A stretch of DNA of 64,000 nt from Caldimonas brevitalea (GTDB lineage: Bacteria > Pseudomonadota > Gammaproteobacteria > Burkholderiales > Burkholderiaceae_C): the NCBI RefSeq assembly GCF_001017435.1, contig NZ_CP011371.1, forward strand, positions 6,014,001-6,078,000, in the 5' to 3' direction. A program made the position numbers and the translations under genes. Position 1 is the stretch's first letter; every line of letters begins with the position of its first letter. The notes under the pieces were generated by a model. It had not been told where the DNA came from, did no database searches, and saw nothing but the letters and a program-made list of their open reading frames with translations. Shown here piece by piece: positions 43,627 to 51,175 of the stretch.

Positions 43627-44379
43627 CTATCGGGGGTGACCGCCTCGGCGCGCGTGCAATGAATCGATCGTGAGATGGCGCAGGAACGACGCGGCGCCGG
43701 TGGTGTAGCGAGAGCGCGTTTCGGGCTCGTAGGCCATGCGGTGCAACCACTCCAGGCCCAGCCGCGACACCACCGCCGGCGCACGCCGCTTGGTCCCCGC
43801 CCAATGCCGCAGGCTGCCGCCGCCGACATGCCAGCACAAGGCGTGGTCGCAGATGTCGGCGGCCAGCGACAGCACGCGCTCCGAGCGCGGCGTGCCCATG
43901 CCGACGAGGATCAGGTCTGCGTCTCGATGTTCCCGGAAGATCGCCGCGTAGTCTTCGTCGCCGAGGAAGCCGTGATGGCACGCGACGAACTCGGCCAGCG
44001 GCGCAGCGCGCGCAAGGTGGTCGGCCGCGGGGCGGTATTCGTCCGGCGTCAGCCCGAGCAGCACGACACGCCCGCGCAGACAGCCGGCGTCGAGACAGGC
44101 ATCGAACACCTGGTGCATCACCACCCGCGGCAATCGGGTGCGGTTCAGGACGCTGGCCGCCAACGCCGCCCCGACACCATCGAGGCACACCGCCTCGCAG
44201 CGTTCAAGAAAAGCCGCGACGTGGGGGTCGGACGCGCTGACGTTGTAGACATGCGGATTCAGAAAGCCGAAGCAGGCGGTGCGGCTCGGCCGACCCGACA
44301 GCCGCTGCCGCACCAGCTCGACCGACTCGTCGGCGTTGCCGACCTCAAGTCGCAGCGACCCGATCTGTATGGCGCGCAA
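43627..44379 (-). CDS. WecG/TagA/CpsF family glycosyltransferase
   Basis: A 250-residue GT26-family transferase. Conserved segments are FGFLNPHVYNVSASDPHVAAFLERCEAVCLDGVGAALAA, RVVLLGLTPDEYRPAADHL, HHGFLGDEDYAAIF, ADLILVGMGTPRSERVLS and HVGGGSLRHWAGTKRRAPAVVSRLGLEWLHRMAYEP. WecG and TagA add ManNAc(A) to undecaprenyl-diphospho-GlcNAc at the cytoplasmic membrane face. Here it probably adds the second sugar of a lipid-linked glycan. Its start overlaps the preceding epimerase gene by 35 bp, and its acid-sugar donor could come from the dehydrogenase at 35629-36930. Confidence 0.92.
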   Translation of the reverse strand: MRAIQIGSLRLEVGNADESVELVRQRLSGRPSRTACFGFLNPHVYNVSASDPHVAAFLERCEAVCLDGVGAALAASVLNRTRLPRVVMHQVFDACLDAGCLRGRVVLLGLTPDEYRPAADHLARAAPLAEFVACHHGFLGDEDYAAIFREHRDADLILVGMGTPRSERVLSLAADICDHALCWHVGGGSLRHWAGTKRRAPAVVSRLGLEWLHRMAYEPETRSRYTTGAASFLRHLTIDSLHARRGGHPR

Positions 44380-45331
44380 GGGCAGGTGCTCCCGTTTCTG
44401 AGTAGTAGCGATGGACCCGCTTCAAAGCCGAGTCGAGGTCGATGGTCGGCTGCCAGCCGGTGTCGGCCTGGACCTTCTCGATCGAGGGCGACTTGGCCGA
44501 GGCTTCCAGGTAGCTGGGGCCGAAGCGTTGCGCCGGGTCGACGCTTTCGAGCGCCGAGTCGGAGCCGCACAGGTCGCGGATCTTGACGGCGAGGTCGCGG
44601 ATGCTGATGGCGTTGCCCGGGTGACCGACGTTGTAGGTGTGCCCGGGCACACCACGCTCCTGCACGGCGATCAGGCCGCGCACCGTGTCCTCGGCATGGC
44701 AGAAGCAGCGGATCTGAGTGCCCCCGTGGAACAGCGGCAGCGGCTTGCCGGCCAGGGCCTGTTCGAAAAACGTCGGGACGACGAAGCCGATGCGGGAACT
44801 CTGGTATTCGCCGAGCGCATTGAACGGCCGCACGACGGTGAGCGGGAAGCCGTAACGCACCGACAGGTTGCCCAGCAGATGTTCGGCCGACAGCTTGCCC
44901 AGCGAATATTCCATGCGTGTGCCGGTCTGCACCGGCACTGTCAGCTCGTCTTGTTCGTCCTGCACGCCGCCCTTGCCGTAGACCTCCGACGACGAGACGT
45001 ACAGCAGCCGTGCACCGTTGGTCGCCGCCAGTTCACCGGCCCGCACCGCCAGGTCGGTGATCTGCTTGGCCACATAGCCGCTGTTCGACAGGATGCCCAG
45101 CGACCCCACCGGGCTGGCGAGATGGTAGATGCGGTCGAACGCGCGCCGGGTGGGCAGGGTCGCGAAGTCGTCGACGATGATCTCGGCCTTGCCGCGCATC
45201 CAGGCATAGTCGATGCGCGAAGAGCTGAGGTTGTCGACCACCGTCAGCCGGCAGCCGGGCACCTCACGCAGCAGCTGCCGCACGAGGTGTTGCCCCAGGA
45301 AGCCCAGCCCACCCGTGACGAGGATGTTCAT
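44345..45331 (-). CDS. NAD-dependent nucleotide-sugar epimerase/decarboxylase
   Basis: A 328-residue extended SDR, close to the UDP-glucuronate decarboxylase/dTDP-glucose dehydratase group. TGGLGFLGQHLV (6-17) binds NAD, IYHLASPVG is the UXS-type segment, and the catalytic tyrosine/lysine lie in EYSLGK. RPFNALGEYQSSRIGFVVPTFFEQALAGKPLPLFHGGTQIRCFCHAEDTV is the sugar-binding part. It could make UDP-xylose or another modified sugar. It is second in the run, 11 bp after the PIG-L gene and overlapping the WecG-like gene by 35 bp. Confidence 0.88.
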   Translation of the reverse strand: MNILVTGGLGFLGQHLVRQLLREVPGCRLTVVDNLSSSRIDYAWMRGKAEIIVDDFATLPTRRAFDRIYHLASPVGSLGILSNSGYVAKQITDLAVRAGELAATNGARLLYVSSSEVYGKGGVQDEQDELTVPVQTGTRMEYSLGKLSAEHLLGNLSVRYGFPLTVVRPFNALGEYQSSRIGFVVPTFFEQALAGKPLPLFHGGTQIRCFCHAEDTVRGLIAVQERGVPGHTYNVGHPGNAISIRDLAVKIRDLCGSDSALESVDPAQRFGPSYLEASAKSPSIEKVQADTGWQPTIDLDSALKRVHRYYSETGAPALARHTDRVAAT

Positions 45332-45342
45332 GTTGTCGTCGC

Positions 45343-45963
45343 TCACTGATCCACCACCATTCTTTTGACTGTGTATCCCTCTGCATGCGCCTGCCCCGAC
45401 TGGGCGCCCCGCCAACGCGCGAGCGCGGCCACTAGATCCGGCGAGCGGTGGCCGCGAACCTGGGAGGCGTACAGCGAGTAGCTGTGCAACTTGTCTTCGA
45501 TCGAAATCGGACGAAAGTAATTCGGCTCCCGCTCTCCGCCGTGCGGCCACAAGGTCGAGTCGGGCTGCTCGAACACCAGCACCTGGCGCACGAACCAGTT
45601 CTTGTCGTGCGGGCGCAAGGCCGTGATGGCGGCGTCGTGGACGGCGCGATGGTCCTGGTTGTAGGAGGGCTGAGGCAGCAGCACGGTGTGCGGCCGGTGG
45701 CGCTCGATGAGGCGCTCCATCGGCGTGATCAGCTCGTGCGCACGATACGCATTGACGGTGTGGTTCAGGGCCTCCCACTGAAAGCCCGACTTTGCGGCGC
45801 TGCGGCTCACTTCTTCCAGGCGCTGCGCGCGCGACACCTCGGGACGATCTTCGACACCGAAGTACACGACATGGGCGCGAGGCGACAGGAAGGCGAAACA
45901 CCCCAACACTTCATCGTCCGCATGCGGCGAGAAGATGAGAACCGAGTGATGGTGGATGTTCAT
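45343..45963 (-). CDS. PIG-L family deacetylase
   Basis: A 206-residue zinc deacetylase of the PIG-L/LmbE family. The metal motif is SPHADDEVLGC (His14, Asp17) with the second histidine in YNQDHRAVHDAA. The family removes acetyl from GlcNAc attached to lipids, thiols or other carriers. As first gene of the minus-strand run, it probably deacetylates a GlcNAc-lipid or nucleotide-sugar intermediate of this pathway. The upstream gap (45964-46386) has a strong palindrome at 46141-46170. Confidence 0.88.
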   Translation of the reverse strand: MNIHHHSVLIFSPHADDEVLGCFAFLSPRAHVVYFGVEDRPEVSRAQRLEEVSRSAAKSGFQWEALNHTVNAYRAHELITPMERLIERHRPHTVLLPQPSYNQDHRAVHDAAITALRPHDKNWFVRQVLVFEQPDSTLWPHGGEREPNYFRPISIEDKLHSYSLYASQVRGHRSPDLVAALARWRGAQSGQAHAEGYTVKRMVVDQ

Positions 45964-46386
45964 GCAAGCCGCAGCATCGACAGTGGGTCATATCGATCGG
46001 TATCGTGTTGAGGGGCAAAGACCTTGTCAACGCCACAGTTGTGACAGTCCGCTGCGGCATTCGAGCCCCTTGTCTTGAAGGTGCCAGGTGGCGCAAGGCG
46101 CGTGCTCGCTGATAACGAAAGTGCCATGCGTGAGGGCTTTGCACGACACCCCCAAATGGGGGTGTCGTGCTGTGCGTGAAGCGCACAGCGGCGGTCCAGC
46201 GACGGGTCAGTCGTCGTGCCGACCCGTCGCGCGCTGGCCGGAACTTCCGGGTACCGTTGGGCGCGGCGAACGGTGCTCGCCCGGTCGTCTCGGCGGTTGC
46301 CGGCCAACGCCTCGTTGCCTTACGCTGCGCTCGTTCCGCTGACGCCGACCGGACGCCGCAGCACGTCCTCGCACTGCAATGACTCG
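45964..46386. other. Divergent intergenic region ahead of the glycan run
   Basis: This 423-bp region separates the PIG-L gene (minus strand) and the GNAT gene (plus strand). It carries two adjacent hairpins (46141-46170 and 46171-46187) and a less GC-rich patch near 45965-46040 that probably holds the operon promoter. No open frame is supported. Confidence 0.5.
46141..46170. repeat. Perfect 30-bp palindrome/hairpin
   Basis: GCACGACACCCCC (46141-46153), AAAT, GGGGGTGTCGTGC (46158-46170). The perfect 13-bp stem is followed directly by a second repeat TGTGCG-TGAAG-CGCACA (46171-46187). No T-run follows in either direction. It is a possible operator, or a terminator for upstream transcription. 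The CCAAATGGGG core also occurs at 16521-16538. Confidence 0.6.
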
Positions 46387-46950
46387 ATGAGCACTGATGC
46401 CTTTCCAGACACCCTTGCCACGCCGCGCCTCGTCTTGCGACGGGCCCGACGTTCCGACGCACTGGCATGGCTGCGTTACCACCTCGACAACCGCGAACAT
46501 CTGCGACGCTGGGAGCCGACGCGGGACGAGACGTTTTTCACCGAGGCGGCGATGGTGAAGCGTTTGGAGCAGATGGAAACGAGCATGGTGGCGGGTCAGG
46601 CGGTTCACCTGCTGGTGCGGGAGCCCGGCGGCTCCGATCTGGTCGGCGAATGCCATTTCACCCAGATCGTGCGCGGCCCGTTTCAGGCCTGTCACCTCGG
46701 CTTTTCGCTGGCCCACACCCATGAAGGTCGCGGCCTGATGACGGAGGTGCTTTCGATGGCCATCGAGATGATGTTCTCGGGGGTCGGGCTCCACCGCATC
46801 TTGGCCAACTACCGGCCGGAGAATCACCGCAGCGGGCGGTTGCTGGAGCGCCTGGGGTTCGAACAAGAAGGCCGGGCACGGGCGTATCTGCACATCGACG
46901 GGGCCTGGGCCGATCACATTCTGACGTCGCGCATCCGTCCTGGTGCGTGA
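46387..46950 (+). CDS. RimJ/RimL-type GNAT acetyltransferase
   Basis: A 187-residue GNAT enzyme of the RimJ/RimL group. It opens TPRLVLRRARRSDALAWLRYHLDNREHLRRWEP and has the acetyl-CoA loop region HTHEGRGLMTEVLSMAIEMMF followed by LHRILANYRPENHRSGRLLERLGFEQEGRARAYLHIDGAWADHIL. Members acetylate the N-terminal amine of ribosomal proteins or small amines. ATG 46387 fits the family start. The ribosome site is weak, and the upstream frame to 46216 is arginine-rich shadow sequence. Confidence 0.9.
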   Translation: MSTDAFPDTLATPRLVLRRARRSDALAWLRYHLDNREHLRRWEPTRDETFFTEAAMVKRLEQMETSMVAGQAVHLLVREPGGSDLVGECHFTQIVRGPFQACHLGFSLAHTHEGRGLMTEVLSMAIEMMFSGVGLHRILANYRPENHRSGRLLERLGFEQEGRARAYLHIDGAWADHILTSRIRPGA

Positions 46951-46965
46951 GGGGCGCCGCATCTT

Positions 46966-48177
46966 TCATCCGTCGCTGCCCGACACGGCGACGGCCGGCT
47001 CCGCCGCGCGGGGATACTTCCGGCCGTTCAGCAACAGCCCCACCCAGCTCGGGCGGACCCACCGTCCGTAGATCAGCAGCAACGAGGCGCAGGTCACCAG
47101 GGTCACGGTGGCGAACTTGACGAGGCCAGGCCATGGGAAAGGCATCATCCAGGCCTGCAGTGCCATGACCACCGGCAAGTGGGCGACGTACATCCAGTAC
47201 GACGCATCGGACAGATATCGGAGCAGCGGCGTCGAGCGGCCCAGAAACCTGACGCCGCATCCGATGAACGCCAGCGTCCACGACACCAGGGCGATACCGT
47301 AGGCGATCGCATAGGCGAGTTTGATCGCAGGGTCGCGGACCGTGGAGTAACTGGCCTCGAGGCCCGCCATCGCCAAACAGAGGCCGGCTGCCACGGCGCC
47401 GGTCCACGCCCGCAGCCACCAGCGGCGGGCGAGTTGATCCAGCAGCGCGTGTTGGCGATCCAGCAGCCAGCCCAAGCCAAAGACGTACCCGTAGATGAAC
47501 AACGGCACGGCGGGAGGCATCCAGGTATAGCCAGGCGTCGGGACGCCGAACCACCAGACCCAGCCCGGCTCGAGGAACAGCGCGAGGCTGATCGGAGCCG
47601 CCAGCAGCAGCGACCTGAAGGGAGCCGCCGAAAGGTGGCGGAGGATGCGGTCGGCCACTCTCGTCGAGACGTTGTTTCGATCGACGGCGTGTACGAGGCG
47701 CCGAAGCATCAGAACGCCGGGATACAGCCAGCACAGGATGTACAGGAACCAAAGGTGGAGGAAGCTCAGCTTCCCGCTGGCCGGCGGCGACGCCGGCCAC
47801 TGCCCGCCATTCGCCCTGACGAGGGACCAAACGACCACGCCGGCGATGCACAAGAAGCAGACCACCCACCCGAGCACCAACGGCACCAGAATGCGGGCCG
47901 CCCGATTGCGCAAGAACGCCACCGCCCCCCGGCGGTGGAACAGCATGTGGGCAAACAAGCCTGCCACCAGGAAGAACACCGACATCCTGAAGATGTGGAT
48001 CAGGAACACACCGAGGCTCATGGAGAGGCTCTGCTGTCCATCCTTGAGGGGCCACAACTGAGGATCGATGCCGGGCATGTACGACAACGCGCTGTGCAAG
48101 GCGATGCCCAACATCAACGCGATCGCGCGGACCGCGTCGAGCGCGTGCAGCCTGGTCCCTGGATCGTTGTTCGACAT
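46966..48177 (-). CDS. Acyltransferase-3 family membrane protein
   Basis: A 403-residue integral membrane protein with about ten helices. It opens RLHALDAVRAIALMLGIALHSALSYMPG, where the conserved Arg and His (ALHSAL) of acyltransferase-3 enzymes are visible, and has IHIFRMSVFFLVAGLFAHMLFHRRG. Such proteins (OpgC, OafA) move acyl or succinyl groups onto glycans at the periplasmic face. ATG 48177 has GAGGG 5 bp upstream. It is convergent with the GNAT gene at 46387-46950. Its glycan target could be the nearby locus product, which is inference. Confidence 0.87.
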   Translation of the reverse strand: MSNNDPGTRLHALDAVRAIALMLGIALHSALSYMPGIDPQLWPLKDGQQSLSMSLGVFLIHIFRMSVFFLVAGLFAHMLFHRRGAVAFLRNRAARILVPLVLGWVVCFLCIAGVVVWSLVRANGGQWPASPPASGKLSFLHLWFLYILCWLYPGVLMLRRLVHAVDRNNVSTRVADRILRHLSAAPFRSLLLAAPISLALFLEPGWVWWFGVPTPGYTWMPPAVPLFIYGYVFGLGWLLDRQHALLDQLARRWWLRAWTGAVAAGLCLAMAGLEASYSTVRDPAIKLAYAIAYGIALVSWTLAFIGCGVRFLGRSTPLLRYLSDASYWMYVAHLPVVMALQAWMMPFPWPGLVKFATVTLVTCASLLLIYGRWVRPSWVGLLLNGRKYPRAAEPAVAVSGSDG

Positions 48178-48406
48178 CGGTGCCCTCACCCACGCTGACG
48201 ACGAGCACCATTGTCGCGCGCCGTCGGCAGCGATTCCGTCCTCACCGGTCGACAGCGAGAGTGATGCGGCAGGCGAGCGAAGCGGCGCTTCAGATGGCGT
48301 GCCGCTGACCTAGGCCGCCTGCTGGAAAGTCCGCCGCTGTCGCACAAGGTACCGTCTTGACAGCGGCTGGGCTGCCACGACCGGGGACAGGGCAAAGCCG
48401 CGGCCT

Positions 48407-48865
48407 TCAGGGCACCGGAAAGTCGAAGTGCAGGACGTCTTCGCGCACACCCAACTTGTCGTAGAGCGCGATGGCGGCGGCGTCGCCGACGTCTGCCTGC
48501 ACATAGACCACCCATGCGCCGCGTTGCGCCGCGACGGCGCGCAGTTGCTCGATGAGCCGTGCGGCGACGCCCTGGCGACGAAACGGCTGAGCCACGGCCA
48601 GGTCGTAGAGGTAGACCTCGGTGCGGGCGCGCTCCAACTTGTGCAGCTCGTATGCGACCAAGCCGCCCACCACCGAGCCCTCGTTCAGGGCCACGAGCAC
48701 CACGACGTGCTCTTTGCCGAGGACTTCTTGCAGATAGCGGTCACCGGGCGGCTCGGCGAGGTAGGACACGTGGTCTTCGAAGGCCGCCGCGAAAACGGCA
48801 TTGAGCTGCCGCATCAGAGGGACGTCTGCGGACGTCAATCGGTGGATCTGCAAGGCAGGTGGCAT
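48407..48865 (-). CDS. AAC(3)-I-like GNAT acetyltransferase
   Basis: A 152-residue GNAT enzyme strikingly like the AAC(3)-I gentamicin acetyltransferases in layout. PPGDRYLQEVLGKEHVVVLVALNEGSVVGGLVAYELHKLERARTEVYLYDLAVAQPFRRQGVAARLIEQLR is followed by WVVYVQADVGDAAAIALYDKLGVREDVLHFDFPVP. The LYDLAV, RRQG and YVQAD segments are AAC(3)-I marks. It would transfer acetyl from acetyl-CoA to an amine, possibly the 3-amine of aminoglycosides. There is no integron or mobile context, so it looks like a chromosomal relative. ATG 48865 has GGGAGA 4 bp upstream. Confidence 0.85.
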   Translation of the reverse strand: MPPALQIHRLTSADVPLMRQLNAVFAAAFEDHVSYLAEPPGDRYLQEVLGKEHVVVLVALNEGSVVGGLVAYELHKLERARTEVYLYDLAVAQPFRRQGVAARLIEQLRAVAAQRGAWVVYVQADVGDAAAIALYDKLGVREDVLHFDFPVP

Positions 48866-48923
48866 CGTCTCTCCCTGGAAGTCGGCCATGGTGTCGCAGG
48901 CACGGCAACAGGACGCGCCCAGG

Positions 48924-49511
48924 TCACCCGCTGAGGGCATCGACCGCGGTGTCCACCACATCGTTCAGCCGCCGGGCCCGGTCTTCATCGGCATTGCCAC
49001 GGCCCAGGACTCGCAGGCCCTGTATGGTGGCCATGATGAAGCGTGCCAGGGCGACGGGGGATTTGTCAGGCGCGATGTCGCCCTGCTGCTGGCCGCGTTG
49101 CATCACGGCGGTGAGTGCGGTTTCCAGTGTGGCGAAGTGTTCGCCCAGGAGGTCGGTGATCTCGCTGTCGCGCCCACCGAGTTCGAGCGCGGTGTTGGCC
49201 ACCAGACAGCCACAGGCGGATTCGCTGCCCAGTTCTTCGGCCACGATGCTGTGCAACAGGGCGCGCACGCGCTCGATGGCCGGGCCGTCTTGCGCCAGCA
49301 GCCCCACCGTGGCCGCCGTCTGGCGGTGGTAGCGGCGCAGTGCGTGCTGGAACAGCCCGTATTTGCTTTCGAAGGTGTTGTAGAGGCTGCTGCGCGACAG
49401 TCCGGTGCCTTCGACCAGATCCTGGATCGAGGTGGCCGCATAGCCTTTCTGCCAGAAAACGCGCATGGCGGCTTCGGCCGCGTCATCGGGGTGAAAGTGC
49501 GCAGTGTGCAT
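48924..49511 (-). CDS. TetR/AcrR family regulator
   Basis: A 195-residue TetR regulator. The DNA-binding domain reads AAEAAMRVFWQKGYAATSIQDLVEGTGLSRSSLYNTFESKYGLFQHAL. The C-terminal domain with SACGCLVANTALELGGRDSEI is typical of the YxaF/AcrR_C group that often controls electrophile or quinone resistance. It sits 58 bp upstream of the AAC(3)-I-like gene on the same strand. A GGTCGACC palindrome (49546-49553) lies 35 bp before its start and could serve autoregulation. ATG 49511 is chosen over a TTG 12 bp upstream. Confidence 0.88.
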   Translation of the reverse strand: MHTAHFHPDDAAEAAMRVFWQKGYAATSIQDLVEGTGLSRSSLYNTFESKYGLFQHALRRYHRQTAATVGLLAQDGPAIERVRALLHSIVAEELGSESACGCLVANTALELGGRDSEITDLLGEHFATLETALTAVMQRGQQQGDIAPDKSPVALARFIMATIQGLRVLGRGNADEDRARRLNDVVDTAVDALSG

Positions 49512-49627
49512 CGTGGTCGGCAAATCGATGATCGGATGAGCGGTAGGTCGACCGGCGCCTTGCGCTGGCCGCCGCGCGGTCAGGGGCGAACGGCCACGCC
49601 AAGGGGGGAACTTGGTCGGCGCGTCGC

Positions 49628-50989
49628 TTAGCCGCTGCCGGCCGAAGGCCGGGTGCCGAGCACGTGCAGGCCCGGCCGCGCGGAGCCGGCGGCCGGGCTT
49701 CTTGGCATCGGCGCAGCGGTGGCGAGCGACGCGAACTTGGGCGGCGCGTCGGTACGAATGCCGTCAACATCGTGGGCAGTGGCAGCCTTTCGCTGCCGGA
49801 TCTCGGAGTGCACCCCAAGCATCCCGGTAGGCAATGAAAAGAGCATAAGGTTAAACGCTTCTTCGGCGTCGGGGCGGCTGCGTACGCCCTGGCCCTGCGG
49901 TTGGATTCGGCGTGTGGGAGGGCCACGCGTCGACCGCAGACCCATCGACAACCCCTGCCATCCGCCACCGCGAGGCCCACGCCCGCGGCGGGCCGTGCAG
50001 GCAGGAGCGGAGCGCGCATCGGGCACGGGGGCCGGGCCACGGGTCCGACGGCGGCAGCATGCACGGTCGGGTGGATGGGCGCAGCTGTCATCGTCCGCGC
50101 CCGGAGCCGTGACATCAGGCGGAGCGTCGGACGCCAGGAAGCTGGCGGCCATGTCCTTGTCACCGTGACCGGCGGCCACGGCACGCTGGAACCGTCGCAG
50201 GCCGGCTTCGACCACATCGGCTCGCACGCCTGCCTGGCGCGCCGCCTCCACGATCAGCTGGGCGTCCTTGGCCGCGTTGGCCACACTGAAGCTCGGGGTG
50301 TAGTTGCCGGCCAGCATCGCGGCGCTCTTGAGCTGGAAGTAGGTGCAATCCATCGGGCCGTTGCTGACGACGTCGATCACCAGCTGCGGGTCCACGCCCA
50401 GCCCCTTCGCAAGCGCCAGGCTTTCGGCCAAGCCGTGCGTGAGGGCGAACACCCAGCTGTTCAACGCCAGCTTCAGGCGGCTGCTGTGGCCAGGGGTTTC
50501 GGCCACCCACACGGTGCGCTTGCCGATCGCATCGAACAAGGGCTGTACCGATACACGCTGGGCCACCGGCCCCGACGCCAGGATGACCAGCTGGCCTTGC
50601 TCCGCCGGCTGGCGCGTGCCCTGCACCGGCGCGTCGAAATACACCAGCTGATGCTCCTCGGCCCGGCGCGCCAGGTCGAGGCTGGCCTCGACCCCCACGG
50701 TGCTGAGCTGGACCCAGATGGCGCCGGGCTGGAAGTGGCCGGCCCCGGCTTCGATCGCGGCGGCGACGCTGTCGCCGTCCTTGAGCACCGTGACGATGTG
50801 GCTCGCCTCGCTGACCGCTTCCGCCACGCTGGTGCAAGCCTGCAGGTTGGCCTGCGCTATCGCCGACGCTTTGGACGCGGTGCGATTCCAGACCTTCACC
50901 CTGAATCCCTTGTTCGCCAGATTGCGCGCCACTGGCGCTCCAATCAAACCCGTGCCCAGCACCGCCACCGTAATGTGCTTAATTTCCAT
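49628..50989 (-). CDS. 6PGDH-fold NAD(P)-dependent reductase with aberrant C-terminal extension
   Basis: The N-terminal ~290 residues are a complete beta-hydroxyacid dehydrogenase/imine-reductase-like protein. It opens VAVLGTGLIGAPVARNLANKGF, has the DAPVQGTRQPAEQGQLVILASG substrate loop and the helix with catalytic Lys in SSRLKLALNSWVFALTHGLAESL, and ends where the family ends, at GHGDKDMAASFLASDAP. The frame then continues for about 160 residues of proline/arginine-rich sequence without a recognisable fold. A lost stop codon or a frameshift near 50110 is the likely cause, so the functional end may be there. ATG 50989 has a GGAGAGAA-like site. It is divergent from the indigoidine locus. Confidence 0.75.
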   Translation of the reverse strand: MEIKHITVAVLGTGLIGAPVARNLANKGFRVKVWNRTASKASAIAQANLQACTSVAEAVSEASHIVTVLKDGDSVAAAIEAGAGHFQPGAIWVQLSTVGVEASLDLARRAEEHQLVYFDAPVQGTRQPAEQGQLVILASGPVAQRVSVQPLFDAIGKRTVWVAETPGHSSRLKLALNSWVFALTHGLAESLALAKGLGVDPQLVIDVVSNGPMDCTYFQLKSAAMLAGNYTPSFSVANAAKDAQLIVEAARQAGVRADVVEAGLRRFQRAVAAGHGDKDMAASFLASDAPPDVTAPGADDDSCAHPPDRACCRRRTRGPAPVPDARSAPACTARRGRGPRGGGWQGLSMGLRSTRGPPTRRIQPQGQGVRSRPDAEEAFNLMLFSLPTGMLGVHSEIRQRKAATAHDVDGIRTDAPPKFASLATAAPMPRSPAAGSARPGLHVLGTRPSAGSG

Positions 50990-51052
50990 TTTCTCTCCTT
51001 GTTTATGTCAGGTTCGTGAAACCGTGTGAGGACACTACGGATTCTCGTGATT

Positions 51053-51068
51053 TGGAACGTTCGTTCCA
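51053..51068. promoter_or_regulatory. Perfect palindrome in the divergent promoter of the indigoidine locus
   Basis: TGGAACG-TT-CGTTCCA is a 7-bp perfect inverted repeat with a 2-bp spacer. It lies 64 bp from the reductase start (50989, minus) and 108 bp from the racemase-like start (51176, plus). Size and symmetry are typical of TetR-family operators. The TetR gene at 48924-49511 is the nearest candidate regulator. Confidence 0.6.
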
Positions 51069-51175
51069 CTGAGTGTATGATCCGCGGCAATTGCAGTCAA
51101 GCCGGCTCCGTTTCAGGTGCCGGACGGCTGCACGCGTCCGTAGTCGTAATGAACCAGACATAAAGGGGATATGGG

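Noticed and set aside
40533..43829. A 1098-residue fused radical SAM protein
   Set aside because: The N-terminal 600 residues are read out of frame across the first radical SAM gene. Only the part from 42029 is protein-like.
51033..51060. A third copy of the 49-bp element (CACTACGGATTC) at the indigoidine promoter
   Set aside because: Only the first block matches, imperfectly, and the GCGATAAGCTG block is missing at the right distance.
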